Positions 21,323 through 31,071 of a stretch of 64,000 nt of DNA are shown piece by piece (position 1 is the stretch's first letter; every line of letters begins with the position of its first letter). The position numbers were made by a program, and so were the translations under genes. The notes below the pieces were generated by a model. It was not told the DNA's origin. It worked only from the letters and a program-made list of their open reading frames with translations, and did not search any database. Source of the DNA: Pomphorhynchus laevis (taxonomy: Eukaryota; Acanthocephala; Palaeacanthocephala; Echinorhynchida; Pomphorhynchidae); assembly GCA_012934845.2 (NCBI GenBank), contig WNNJ02000903.1, positions 62,001-126,000 of the forward strand, written 5' to 3'.

Positions 21323-23412
21323 TAAAAAAAGGATTTATTTTAATGTGGCAAATGCGTGCCAGCGCACGCTTACATGACCACAACAAAACAAAACTGTGAA
21401 TCAGGTGTCGAGAAGGTGTGAACGGAGGAGGTGTTTGAATGTGATAAAGGAGGGAGCGCGGCGGACGTCGAGAGGGAGTTGATTACAGGCGAGTGAGGCG
21501 GCGACGAGGAAGGATCGGAGACCGTAGTTGTTGGAGTAATTAGGAACGTGGAGTAAGAGGGTATGACAGGAACGAAGCGATAGCGAGGTGGGGCGAGTAT
21601 CGTCTAAGAAAGGAAGGTTGATGAACGATGGGGAGCCGACAGCGATGAGACGAAAAGTAACGAGAAGAAGGCGGAGTTTGATGCGGATGTGGATGGTGGG
21701 CCAGGAGAGTTGGGCAAAATATGTGGATGTGTGGTCGAAGCGACGGAGACGAAAGAGCACTCGAACGGCGGTGTTGATTATTCGTTGTAGGGGTAGGATG
21801 ATGGATTTTGGAGAATTGGCGAAAAGGCTAAGGCAGTAATCGATTTTAGGGAAAAGAAGCGATGAAAGAAGAGACATACAAGAACGGAAGTCGATAAGGG
21901 GGCGGATACGGCGGATGTCACGAAGAATTAAGTTAGACGAGCGGACCTTGTCACGGACGAAGGGTTTAAGGGAAAGGTGATCATCGAAATGGAAGCCTAA
22001 GAAAGTGAGATTGTGGACTATAGGTATGATCGATGAGGCAAAAGATACAATGGGAGGAGATATGCTTGGTTTACGGGGAATGATCCACATTATTTGGACG
22101 TTTCGGCGTTTAGAACGAGATGGAGATTGAGAGACGCTTGTAGATAGAAGAAAGACAGTTGGAGGCAGAAATGCCGATATCGTGTATGCGATGTGCGGGT
22201 GCATGAGCATAGATTAGAATGTCATCGGCGTATTGCATGACGTTAAAGGAGTAAGGTTTGATAAATGGAGAGAGATCGCCAAGCAAAAGAGAGAAAAGCA
22301 GGGGACCTAGGACTGAACCTTGTGGAACCCCGCAAAAAATAGGGATGGGAGGGGAGCATGATGAATTAGAACAGACGCAAAAGGAACGGTCGGATAGATA
22401 TGAGGCGAACCAAGCTACGGAGGAGAAAGAAAAGCCGTAATCATAACGAAGGCGAGAAAGGAGGACGGAGTGGTCGACAATGTCGAATGCGGAGGAGAGG
22501 TCGAGGGAGATGAGAACACTATATAGAGCCTTGTCTCGAGAAATGAGTAAGTCGTTGTACACTTTTATGCATGCGATTTCTGTCGATTGATTAGAGCGGA
22601 AAGCGGATTGGAAAGGAGGGTACAGATTGGATGAGGAGAGATAAGCGTTGATTTGTATTAAGATGAGGCGTTCTAAGAGCTTTGAAAGAGTAGGGAGTAG
22701 TAAAATGTGGCGATAGCTAGAAGGAAGGGAGGGGTCGAGCGATTGTTTCTTAAGGAGGGGACGAACGATTGCGGATTTCTAGTGTGAAGGGAAGATACGA
22801 CTGCGGATGGACGAGTTAAACAAGGTTGTGAGAAATGGGGATATCGATGAGCATATAGATTTTAATATTTGGGTAGGCAGGGGATCGGTAGGTGAGGTTT
22901 TGTTGGGCAAGGACATGAGGACAGATGATACTTCTGTAGGTGATACAGGGAGAAGATGAAAGAGTTCCGGAAGGATGAGAGTAGACTGGGCAGAGTGGGA
23001 TAGGATGGAGACCGGGGTGTGAGAGAGCAGCGTGGATACTTTAGTCTGGAGAAATGACGAATAATCATTATCATTGATGTTGCACGGCGTAGAGGAACGA
23101 GCCAGGATTGAGTCAAAAGTATGCCAGAGAGTCTTAGAGTTGAATGAAGTGATGATTTTATGCTGCCAGAAGGAGTTGCATTTGGTACGTAGTAGGTGGA
23201 GATGAGACCGGCGAAGAGCAAGATAGGAATCACGGAAAGACGGAGTGATCGAGCGGAAATCACGTCTGAGAGAGCGGTGATAGACTCGAAAAGCATGGCG
23301 GAGTCGACGCTTTGAGAGTAGGCATTGGATGTCAAACCATGGGGCACGGTGCAAGCGACGGTGTGGGTGAGACTTGAAGGGCAAGAGAATATCGAGAGTG
23401 GATGTGAGTTCT
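21323..23412 (-). mobile_element. LINE family B, 5'-truncated 2.1-kb copy
   Basis: The minus strand reads from the ORF2 linker (HRAPWFDIQCLLSKRRLRHA, about 23340) through RT to the 3' end at 21323. RT motifs present are SLDLSSAFD (about 22500), GVPQGSVLG (about 22320) and QYADDILIY (about 22230). The C-terminal block ends HLLDT (stop at 21401-21403). A stop or frameshift lies near 22780, between the linker and RT, and another shift near 22120. It is very similar to the copy in the ARGLU1-like intron at 50 kb. The 3' stem-loop is GCGTGC/GCACGC. Confidence 0.92.
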
Positions 23413-23460
23413 TCTCATAAAATAGTATTAATTTTAAAGATCATAGGTATATTTAGTTAT
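23413..23460. repeat. 43-bp direct repeat, left copy
   Basis: CTTCTCATAAAATAGTATTA and the following 23 bases are repeated exactly at about 23931-23973. The left copy starts exactly at the 5' end of the LINE B copy. Confidence 0.7.
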
Positions 23461-23927
23461 AATTAATTTATTTAAGTGTTATTAATTTTTATCCTTCCTC
23501 ACAAATAAATTAAATTCGAGTTGAATGTAATAAATACAATGGCTATACGTTAACGATATTGTGTTGATAACACCACAGCGTCTGTTGCAAGCATATGATT
23601 TAAGTGATAGCCACACTTTAGTTGCGTATGAATTTGTCAAATAATCTAAGTTGAAAATTATATTTTGCTTATTTTGATTTGCTTTTTACATTTTTCGTTC
23701 AGTTCCTAAAATTTGTTTTCCGTTCATTTTTATATTTTATGATGTTTCTTTCGTTTTGACGTACGAAAACAAAAATGCTCCAGCTTAGTTTTGTTTTCCA
23801 AAAGCCAACTTAATTAGATTTAAGAAGTTATATATCCGTGTTTATTAACCTTTTTTGAACAGTAACCCAATATTGCTCGGCCTAGTTACATCGTGCAACG
23901 AATATGTTTGTTAACCCAAACATCTTC
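23461..23927. other. AT-rich stretch between direct repeats
   Basis: No coding motif is seen. Being bounded by an exact direct repeat, it may be the body of a small unrecognised element or the product of a local duplication. Confidence 0.4.
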
Positions 23928-23975
23928 TCATAAAATAGTATTAATTTTAAAGATCATAGGTATATTAAGTTCTCA
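23928..23975. repeat. 43-bp direct repeat, right copy
   Basis: Exact partner of the block at 23413, in the same orientation, about 515 bp away. Confidence 0.7.
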
Positions 23976-24094
23976 CGAACGGTGAAACAACTTATTGATA
24001 ATTTGAATAAATCTGAAAAACAATAAATGACTTTACAATAAAAGTTTCGTACAAAAATGATTATGTATTTTACAATATAATTAATTTCAATTAA

Positions 24095-24242
24095 TAAGAT
24101 GGTTGTTCTTGTGTTCTATTCATCAATTGCATAATCCGTGGCTATATCTTCGATAATGTCAGTCTCATGTGATTGCTGAGTTCAAGTCTGTTCGTTGACT
24201 TCGTTTTTAATAGAGTCAAAGTAGAGAAACGCTGCTTGCAAA
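24095..24242 (-). pseudogene. hAT transposase C-terminal fragment
   Basis: The minus strand reads KQRFSTLTLLKTKSTNRLEL, then HMRLTLSKI, a stop and PRIMQL. This is the C-terminal dimerisation segment of hAT transposases (pattern FSTLT.IKTK.RNRL...LR..LS.I.PRI). A stop codon replaces one residue, and the rest of the transposase is missing. hAT terminal sequences occur at 30.0 and 30.8 kb. Confidence 0.7.
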
Positions 24243-24249
24243 GATAATA

Positions 24250-24962
24250 TTTTTTTTAACGAAAAAAACGAATTTATTTGACAAAGACACTGCAAAATCA
24301 TAACAAAAGTAACAATGAAAAAAATTTATCTGAGACACCATGAGCTAGCCCGCACGAGAGCTATTCCAATGGAACGTCTGAATCGGCTAATCACGTCACT
24401 GTAACGGCACTCACCGCTACGTCTTTTGCTAAGCGTTTTACCAACTGTTCTGCCTCATCCCCTAATCCACCTTGTATTGACAAAATAACTGGTATAAAAG
24501 CTGCTCTCTCGATCTTGGATATCCGTTCGGAGTACTTAGCCTTTTTTCGATTCTCGTTATAACTGAACGCTGATCGTGGATTCATTGTGGCATAGGAACG
24601 AGCATGTGTATTAAATACAGAAATGTCCAGGTACGACCGCTCAGACGGGACGCCAAACAACCCCGAACACAAGACGTCAAGACGTGCATTGCGATCTAGT
24701 GTAGTGGAAGAAGAATCGAATTGAATAGTTGGATCAACGGGAGAAAGCAGTGGCTCAGTTGTAGTTAATGAACACACCTCTGAAGTTAATTTGGCGAAAA
24801 TGTCTCTGATCACATTGTGCCTTACTATTGATTTCCCTCCGCATTTGCAAGATAATGAATGAACAACACTAAGAACTTCCCCACATACACATTTGCCTGA
24901 AGTATTTAAAATTTGCCACCCATATCTGACAGAGAGACCATCGGAAAATTCTTGATTGCTTA
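24250..24962 (-). mobile_element. RLE-type non-LTR element, 3' end (copy 2)
   Basis: The minus strand encodes the C-terminal endonuclease of the RLE element. A CCHC finger (CVCGEVLSVVHSLSC, about 24900-24855) comes first. It is followed by VRHNVIRDIFAKL, then the nuclease core ARLDVLCSGLFG and YLDISVFNTHARSY, ending at about 24391. The C-x-C-x7-H-x4-C finger plus RHN and an Asp-containing core is the layout of the restriction-like endonuclease of R2-type retrotransposons. The frame is open from about 24960, so this fragment is well preserved. The left end (24250-24390) is 3'UTR. The right end is cut by the LINE A tail. Confidence 0.8.
24391..24961 (-). pseudogene. Restriction-like endonuclease domain of the RLE element
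   Basis: A single open frame of about 190 codons without the upstream RT. The zinc finger is intact (Cys, Cys, His, Cys) and is followed by a second C-x-C pair. Expected catalytic acidic residues are in ARLDVL and YLDISV. The C-terminus IQGGLGDEAEQLVKRLAKDV matches the usual end of the family. The equivalent region at 34.7-35.15 kb is about the same but more damaged, and a shorter version is at 63.5 kb. Confidence 0.75.
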
Positions 24963-25044
24963 AGAATAATTATATTATTCTTATAATATAATTATATTAT
25001 TCTTTTTTTAATAATAATACAATAATTTATTTAACGTGGCAAAT

Positions 25045-25061
25045 GCGTCCAAAATGAACGC
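25045..25061 (-). other. LINE A 3' stem-loop (minus copy)
   Basis: On the minus strand GCGTTC, a 5-nt loop and GGACGC, including one G-U pair. It is the same structure as in the plus copy and in family B, directly before ATTTGCCACGTTAAA. Confidence 0.7.
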
Positions 25062-25113
25062 TTACATGACCACTAACAAACAAAAAAGAACATCAAAGAT
25101 TACAGGTAATTAG

Positions 25114-28014
25114 TTAATTGTTGAAAAAGAATTGGATTTGTCGTTTGAAGCACTGCAGGGAAGTTGATTGGCGTATATGAATGGGCAGATGATTCCACGA
25201 TAGAGGAGCAGCCACCAGGAAGGAGCGGAGTCCAAAGGAGGTAGAGTAGTTTGGGACATGTAAAAGAAGGGAATTACAGGAACGCAAGGAACAGTAAACA
25301 GGACGAGAATTATCAAGAAAAGGAAGGTTGAGAAATGAAGGGGTATGAAAAGTTACAAGGCGGAAAGCAACGATAAGAAGACGAATTTGAACACGACAAT
25401 AAATTGTAGGCAAATCGAGAGAAGCAAGATGGTAGGATGTATGATCAAAACGACGAAGACGGAGGAGAATTCGGACAGCTGCGTTGACGATGCGTTGTAG
25501 GGGAAGAAGAGTGGATTTAGGTGAGTTGGAAAATAGACTAAGACAATAATCGAGTCTAGAAAAAAGGAGAGATGATATGAGAGTCATACAAGAAGGGAAA
25601 TCGATCAATCTACGAACTTGACGGAGGTTGCGGAGTATCAAGGTAGATAAGCGTACTTTATCTCTAACGAAAGGTTTAAGTGAAAGTCGGTTGTCAAAAT
25701 GGAAGCCTAGGAAAACGAGATTATCAACGATAGGAAGAATTGTAGAATTTAATGATACGGAGGGAGGTTCGAAGCCGAGGCGTCGAGGTAGGATCCACAT
25801 AATTTTGGATTTATCAGGATTCAGAGAAAGGCGAAGGGAAGAAAGATGATTGGAAATTGAGACAAGACAGTCGGAAGCAGAAACACTAAGATCGTGAATA
25901 CGATAAACAGGTGCATGAGCATAGATGAGAATGTCATCAGCATATTGCATAACATGGAAGTTAAATTTATGAGAAATCGAAGACAAATCACCAAGAAGAA
26001 GAGAGAAAAGTATAGGGCCTAATACGGAGCCTTGTGGAACACCGGACGGAATGGATGAAGGATGGGAGAGAGAAGAGTTAGAATATACGCGAAATGTACG
26101 GTTTGATAGATATGAAGAAAACCATGATACAGTGGGTAAAGAGAAGCCATAATCATGACGAAGGCGATGGAGAAGAATCGAGTGATCGACGATGTCAAAA
26201 GCAGACGATAGATCAAGAGAAACTATGACACTACATAATTTATGATCGCGCGATATGAGTAAGTCGTTATAAACTTTAAGACATGCAATTTCGGTAGAGT
26301 AATTAGAGCGAAAAGCGGCTTGGAAGGGAGGAAATAAGTTAGAGGAATAGAGATATGTATTAACTTGCTTAAGAACGAGACGCTCAAGGAGTTTAGAGAG
26401 GGTTGGGAGAAGTGAAATAGGACGGTACGAAGATGGTAGTGAGGAGTCGAGAGATTGCTTTTTGATGAGAGGACGAACAGTGGCGCATTTCCAGATGGAA
26501 GGAAATGTACGGCTACGGATGGACGAGTTGAACAATGTGGTTAGGAAGGGTAAGATAAAGGAGCAGATATTTTTAAGCAAGTGAGTGGGAATTGGGTCAG
26601 AAGGAGAGGTTTTATTAGGTAATGACAGCAGAACCGAAGAAACTTCATCAGACGAAACGGGAAGAAGGTGTAATAGTTCTGGGAGGGAAGTATTTAAAGA
26701 TAAGAGTGGGTACAAGGGGGCTATGGGTAGTAGGAAAAGTAAATTAGATAGCTTAGTTTGTAGATAAGAAGAAAATTCATCAGGATTTATATTACAAGGG
26801 GTAGATGATCGTGAAAGAATTGAGTTTAAGATTTTCCAATGAGATTTAGAGTTTGAAGATGACTCGAGTTGATTTCGCCAAAAGAGAGTACGTTTAGTAC
26901 GGATAAGAATAAGATGTGAACGGCGTAGAGAAAAGTAGGAATCACGGAGATTTGGAGGGAGTGAGTTGTGAGAACGTTTAAGAAAACGATTATACACACG
27001 AAAAGAGTGACGGAGTCGACGCTTAGAAAGACTACAGTCAGAATCGAACCAGGGAGCATGGCGCAAGCGCTGAGAGCGTCGGAGTCGACTAGGCAGAAGT
27101 TTATTGATAATAGACATAAGTTCAGAATCAAACAGAATGCAGAGATCATCGGGAGAGAGATAGTTAAGAGGAAGTGAAAAGAGTGAAGAATTGAGTAAGG
27201 CTGTGCAGAGAATAGGGATATCGAGAAGTTTCCAGGGTCGACTTGGTGTGGATATTGGTGGAGGCGGAGAAGGAGGATGGGGACGAGTAAGAGTAAGAGT
27301 GACAAGGAAATGATCGGACAAACCGGGATCAGTAATTGACAAGGAAGTATAGTAATTGAAGCAGATAGGGACAGCAATGATGTCGAGAGCACCGCCGAGA
27401 ATATGAGTTGGGCTTGTTGAAAGTAATTTATAGTTAAAATCAGAAAAAAAATTAGTTAAAGTGATAAAGTCTGGGTCAGCCGGGCGATCAAGACGAATGT
27501 TATAGTCCCCGAGAACAAAAGAAGGAGTATAAGACAAGGAACAGTGAGACATAAGATCTGCAAGTTCGGTAAAGAAGATACGTGAGGGGGCAACTGAACC
27601 TGGACGGTATACAATCACAAGTTTTAGAGGGAAAGGAGTTGATAATCTGCATATGAGTAATTCGAACGAGGTGTAATGGATGTTAACGTTAATTTTACGT
27701 AAAGACATTGGGTGACGAGCAATGGCAACAATACCGCCATGGTTAAAATCATTTGATGTATGAGAGGCAATTTGACGAGCTGATTCAACTAAAGAACAAC
27801 CAGAGCGACATAGACGACGAATAGCAAGATCGTCGGAGTCACAATGCCAGGATTCGGTAATGCAGAGAATATCGATAGATAATTGATCGAAGATATCAAG
27901 GAGCATATCAGCTTTATGAAGAATGGAGCGAGTGTTGAATAGACTAAGACGAAAAGTATGCTTAGGAGCGAGATCGACTAGCGAAGAAGACAAGGGGGAG
28001 AGATGGGACGCCAT
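25114..28014 (-). CDS. LINE A ORF2: AP-type endonuclease and reverse transcriptase
   Basis: 966 codons, start ATG at 28014, within the last 37 nt of ORF1. The protein nicks target DNA and copies the element RNA from that nick (target-primed reverse transcription). The endonuclease spans residues about 20-240, with FNTRS, Glu54 in ITESWH, Asp170 in GDYN and SDH at 233-235. The RT spans about 500-760, with RPISLLPTLSKLLERL, Asp601 in SLDLSSAFD, GVPQGS at 658-663, YADD at 691-694, LNPDKSKIMW and FLGFHFD. A long C-terminal region (to LHVPNYSTSFGLRSFL and FKRQI) is conserved among families A and B. The length fits CR1/Jockey-like ORF2. Nothing is missing. The plus copy at 16.2-19.2 kb is nearly identical but damaged. 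Confidence 0.95.
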   Translation of the reverse strand: MASHLSPLSSSLVDLAPKHTFRLSLFNTRSILHKADMLLDIFDQLSIDILCITESWHCDSDDLAIRRLCRSGCSLVESARQIASHTSNDFNHGGIVAIARHPMSLRKINVNIHYTSFELLICRLSTPFPLKLVIVYRPGSVAPSRIFFTELADLMSHCSLSYTPSFVLGDYNIRLDRPADPDFITLTNFFSDFNYKLLSTSPTHILGGALDIIAVPICFNYYTSLSITDPGLSDHFLVTLTLTRPHPPSPPPPISTPSRPWKLLDIPILCTALLNSSLFSLPLNYLSPDDLCILFDSELMSIINKLLPSRLRRSQRLRHAPWFDSDCSLSKRRLRHSFRVYNRFLKRSHNSLPPNLRDSYFSLRRSHLILIRTKRTLFWRNQLESSSNSKSHWKILNSILSRSSTPCNINPDEFSSYLQTKLSNLLFLLPIAPLYPLLSLNTSLPELLHLLPVSSDEVSSVLLSLPNKTSPSDPIPTHLLKNICSFILPFLTTLFNSSIRSRTFPSIWKCATVRPLIKKQSLDSSLPSSYRPISLLPTLSKLLERLVLKQVNTYLYSSNLFPPFQAAFRSNYSTEIACLKVYNDLLISRDHKLCSVIVSLDLSSAFDIVDHSILLHRLRHDYGFSLPTVSWFSSYLSNRTFRVYSNSSLSHPSSIPSGVPQGSVLGPILFSLLLGDLSSISHKFNFHVMQYADDILIYAHAPVYRIHDLSVSASDCLVSISNHLSSLRLSLNPDKSKIMWILPRRLGFEPPSVSLNSTILPIVDNLVFLGFHFDNRLSLKPFVRDKVRLSTLILRNLRQVRRLIDFPSCMTLISSLLFSRLDYCLSLFSNSPKSTLLPLQRIVNAAVRILLRLRRFDHTSYHLASLDLPTIYCRVQIRLLIVAFRLVTFHTPSFLNLPFLDNSRPVYCSLRSCNSLLLHVPNYSTSFGLRSFLVAAPLSWNHLPIHIRQSTSLQCFKRQIQFFFNN

Positions 28015-29345
28015 CGAATTTTTAGCCTTGTGTGAACAACGTGAAAATTTCCGTTGATTTTACGTATAGATAAGGATGACTCGCCGTTTGTTTCAAGTCG
28101 ATTTTTCTCAATGCGAGCTAAATTGAGCTGGTCAATATCAGAAGCGGAGCGGTCAGGAAAGATACGGCAAGTACATGAAGTGGTAAGAAGTTTAAAACGT
28201 TGGGAGTGTACCGAAGAGGCATGTCGGAAAACAATTTTTAGGAGTGGAGGACTGAGATGATTGGATTTAGTGGATTTGTTTAAACGGATCAAAGATACAG
28301 GAGCGATATTATTGAAGAGGGATGGATTATTATCAGGAAGAATGGTTGCTAGGATAGACCTGAAAGCAGATACATCATCATCGAGGCGACATTGAGGAGA
28401 AGCAGATTCGGAAACCTTTAAATTAGATATGATAATGCATCGATCGCGCGAAGGAAAACGATTACGTAGTGGTGGACGGAAAGACCTGGTAGCAGTAGAG
28501 GCAGAAGAGCAGCTAAACGTGGGAATTACAGGGGTGCTTAGTGAAGATTTTAGATAGTTTGGAGCATGTGTGACAGGAGTGGAGTGTTGAATCGGTTGAT
28601 CGGAGATGTTACTGGAGATGATTTTGACGGAAGGATGTAAATTATTGATAGGTGATACGGTTGGAGCATGTGTGACAGAAGTGGATTGTTGAATAGGTTG
28701 AACGGAGATGTTACTGGAGATAATTTTGACAGAAGGATGTAAATTATTGAGAAGTGATACGGTAGAGGTAGAGTAAGGAGTACGTGAAGAGAAGAAAGAA
28801 GTATGATATGTATTTAGATGTGGGGATGAATAGGAAAAATGAGGTACGAGATGAAGGCCTTTACTGTTTGCATTGTTAGGAAGATGAAGATTATGGGAAG
28901 TTTTATCCGTAGTTAAAGGAGGAGTGTGTGTGAGAGAAGTTTCAAGAACGGATTTCATAGATGACGAAGGAGTTAGTAAGCAAACGGATGACGACGATAG
29001 ATTGGAAGATATGTTGTCGTTTGTTGATGTTCCATGTATAACAGCGGTCTGAGTCGACTGAGAGATATCAAGTTTATTTATTGAGCACAAATCTGTTTTG
29101 TTAGCGTTCAGAACGTCTCCACCGTTTGAGTGGTCATTCTTCATTAGCTTACCTACGAGGGCAGCACAACAGAAGCCGCAGAGGAAATTCCGATTTAAAA
29201 CGTTGTCCTCGTCAGTGAAAGGAATGGCAACGTGAGTCCAAACATTGCAGTTCTTGTTGTCGCATCCAATTTGCTTTTTGATGTAAGCTTCCTTGACGGA
29301 CTTGAGTTGCTGGCCGACATTTTTAGTTAGCTTTCTCTTTGCCAT
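27978..29345 (-). CDS. LINE A ORF1: PHD-like finger and RNA-binding protein
   Basis: 455 codons from ATG at 29345. Residues 28-59 form a PHD-like zinc finger (GCDNKNCNVW with Cys28 and Cys33, then LCGFC with Cys56 and Cys59). Residues about 60-290 are Ser/Thr/Pro/Asn-rich and hold two tandem copies of a roughly 34-residue unit around NNLHPSVKIISSNIS. From about residue 300 a more ordered part begins (RNRFPSRDRCIIISNLKVSE ... LLKIVFRHAS) that looks RRM-like. ORF1 proteins of CR1-type LINEs bind the element RNA and help form the particle. The N-terminal quarter differs strongly from the plus copy although the rest is close. The stop lies 37 nt inside ORF2, so ORF2 is probably translated by reinitiation. 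Confidence 0.9.
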   Translation of the reverse strand: MAKRKLTKNVGQQLKSVKEAYIKKQIGCDNKNCNVWTHVAIPFTDEDNVLNRNFLCGFCCAALVGKLMKNDHSNGGDVLNANKTDLCSINKLDISQSTQTAVIHGTSTNDNISSNLSSSSVCLLTPSSSMKSVLETSLTHTPPLTTDKTSHNLHLPNNANSKGLHLVPHFSYSSPHLNTYHTSFFSSRTPYSTSTVSLLNNLHPSVKIISSNISVQPIQQSTSVTHAPTVSPINNLHPSVKIISSNISDQPIQHSTPVTHAPNYLKSSLSTPVIPTFSCSSASTATRSFRPPLRNRFPSRDRCIIISNLKVSESASPQCRLDDDVSAFRSILATILPDNNPSLFNNIAPVSLIRLNKSTKSNHLSPPLLKIVFRHASSVHSQRFKLLTTSCTCRIFPDRSASDIDQLNLARIEKNRLETNGESSLSIRKINGNFHVVHTRLKIRWRPISPPCLLR

Positions 29346-29551
29346 AATAAAATGTTAATTAGTTAGTTATAATCAAGAATGTTTAAACTCCGTTAGTCTG
29401 CAAGTCGTTAGTTGTAAGTAGCGAGCGGATGTCGTCGATGGTTGTCGATGGTTGTCGATAATTGTCAAGCGGATGGTTGTCGTTAGTTGTCGTCGAAAGT
29501 TGTCGTTGGTTGTCTGGAACTGAAATCTGGAACTGAAATCTGGAATGTAAG
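29346..29551 (-). promoter_or_regulatory. LINE A 5'UTR with short repeats
   Basis: Between CTTACATTCC and ORF1 there are two 13-bp units (CTGGAACTGAAAT read on the plus strand), several GTTGTCG repeats at 29435-29515, and a variant of the leader-like motif (CTTGATTATAACTAACTA) 15-30 bp before the ATG. The 13-bp unit looks like the 20-bp unit of the plus copy with an internal piece missing. An internal promoter is expected here but is not shown by sequence alone. Confidence 0.5.
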
Positions 29552-29943
29552 AACTTTAATAACCAATACTTTATAAGTTGTTGGAAATGGCAAAATTTCA
29601 TGGAGCGCTACTTTTGATAGACTTCGATACGCAATGATCTGTCGAAGCCATAAATCATGTAATTCATTGGCCTCAAATATTGTTTTGGCTTCGGAGTTTG
29701 ACTATAGATCTATGAGATCATCTGCTAATTTATTGTCTTCTTCGATTTTCGCAAAAACGGTTGTTCAATCCAGGAGAAGTTTGGTTTCTCACCAAGATAA
29801 TGTCCGATTGGATTTCTAATTCTGACAGATGTTCCATGATGTTTTTAATCAATTCCTCTGAAGTATATGTATTTCTAAGCTTATCATCGAACAATCTGAA
29901 ATTGGCTATATTTCCTTGACGTCATGATGATATGAACAATCTG
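29552..29943. other. Unassigned stretch
   Basis: About 390 bp without a recognised gene. The open frame at 29634-29819 (plus) has no family motif. Confidence 0.4.
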
Positions 29944-30072
29944 AAATTATCAATATGAGAGAAAAATCTCTCATTTCATTTGAATGTTTTACCGAGTAGA
30001 ATTTTCGTGACTCACAGAAACTCGTTCCATGGCCCACCTGATGGGTCATGACCCACAGGTTAAGAAACCCTG
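29944..30072. mobile_element. hAT-type terminal sequence, copy 1
   Basis: The right end, read on the minus strand, is CAGGGTTTCTTAACCTGTGG followed by GTCATG, the common terminal inverted repeat form of hAT elements (CAG at the tip). About 110 bp to the left are repeated at 30775-30886. The matching left TIR was not found. Confidence 0.65.
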
Positions 30073-30160
30073 ATCTAGAGGGTATTGAAGTATTACCGAA
30101 TTACGAAATTGAACATTACTTTCATGCTGTGATTAGCATTATTGACATGTAGCAAGAAGA

Positions 30161-30358
30161 GAGGATGATCAAGGGATAAGAAGCGCTGAAAAAGTCAAGA
30201 TCGAAGGGAATAAACGTCGAGGAAGTCTAAAGAAAGGCCGGAAAGATTGCGTCAAGGAGGACATGAATGCCCTCGGAATAGCGACCGATATAGGACAGGA
30301 TATGGCCCAAAATCGTTTGTTGTGGAAGAAATTGTTGGCAGCAGCGACCTCTCTTTGA
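30161..30358 (+). pseudogene. RTE-type LINE C-terminal tail
   Basis: A plus-strand frame of 65 codons ending at a TGA at 30356-30358 encodes KRRGSLKKGRKDCVKEDMNA, then QDMAQNRLLWKKLL. This is the usual C-terminal signature of RTE-clade reverse transcriptases (RGRPKKRW.DCV..D......A.DR..WR). The rest of the element is absent. The ATG-initiated frame at 30247-30510 over the same DNA is in a different register and is spurious. Confidence 0.7.
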
Positions 30359-30769
30359 GAAATAAGCTGGAGAAGAAGATTAGCATTATTGATGAACTGG
30401 TCTGTTCCACCGTCCCTATATGTACGCAGCGTTTCGGAGATCTCACTAACGACATGTTTTCCTATATTTTCTATGTGATTAAGATATCTTCAAATCGGTA
30501 CGTATGTTGATAATCCGAATAGATGCCTTCTTTCTATACTGATGTTAATATTTTTATAGTTACTAGTTTCGCGTAAACACTTTTTACTAAAACTAGTAAA
30601 TATTAAAAATATCTTTAACGACATGTAAATCCGATTTCACAATCAATTTAAAAACTAATAATAAGTAATATTGGAAGACAGTTAAATAGCAACTCAAGCA
30701 ATACCGTTATAACAGTTTCTGTAAACTCGCAGACTACAATATTGTGGTCATATTCATCTTCAGATAATT
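30359..30769. other. AT-rich stretch, nothing recognised
   Basis: Possibly the 3'UTR of the RTE fragment at its left end. No other signal. Confidence 0.4.
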
Positions 30770-30886
30770 CGTAATATCAACATGAGAGAAAAAATATTTC
30801 ATTTCATTTGAATGTTTTATCGAGTAGAATGTTCGTGACTCACAAAAACTCATTCCATGTCCCACCTGGTGGGTCATGACCCATAT
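30770..30886. mobile_element. hAT-type terminal sequence, copy 2, truncated
   Basis: Close repeat of 29944-30050 in the same orientation (shared TTTCATTTGAATGTTTTA and GGGTCATGACCCA). It stops at GACCCATATG without the final CAGGGTTTC tip, where the LINE B copy begins. Confidence 0.65.
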
Positions 30887-31071
30887 GTAGAATGATGGAT
30901 TTTAAAGAATTGGCTAAAAGGCTGAGGCAGTAATTGATTTTAGGGAAAAGAAGCGATGAAAGAAGAGACACAGAAACGGAATTCTATAAGGGGCGGATAC
31001 GGTGGATGTCACGGAGAATTAAGTTAGACGAGCAGATCTTGTCACGGACAAAGGGTGTAATGGGAAGGTGA

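Larger units (their letters stand above)
25013..29551 (-). mobile_element. LINE family A, full length, both ORFs open
   Basis: The best preserved element in the window. On the minus strand, CTTACATTCC marks the 5' end (29551-29542), followed by a repeat-rich 5'UTR. ORF1 (29345-27978) and ORF2 (28014-25114) overlap by 37 nt. The 3'UTR has the family stem-loop (25045-25061) and ATTTGCCACGTTAAATAAAT, then an AT-rich tail of TATTATT and AATAATATAATTAT units to about 24963. No stop or frameshift is seen in either ORF, and catalytic motifs of endonuclease and RT are all present. I could not identify target-site duplications. It is inserted beside the RLE fragment on its 3' side. Confidence 0.95.

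Noticed and set aside
21588-21839. Plus-strand Arg/Lys-rich frame (also at 3601-3879 and 50210-50461 on the opposite side)
   Set aside because: It is the antisense of the conserved LINE B ORF2 C-terminus and appears in every copy for that reason.
26968-27177. Plus-strand frame opposite LINE A ORF2 (and 17092-17301 minus)
   Set aside because: Antisense shadow of ORF2; identical because the two LINE copies are nearly identical.
30247-30510. ATG-initiated open frame of 87 codons
   Set aside because: The RTE-type tail in another register of the same DNA carries the recognisable motifs.
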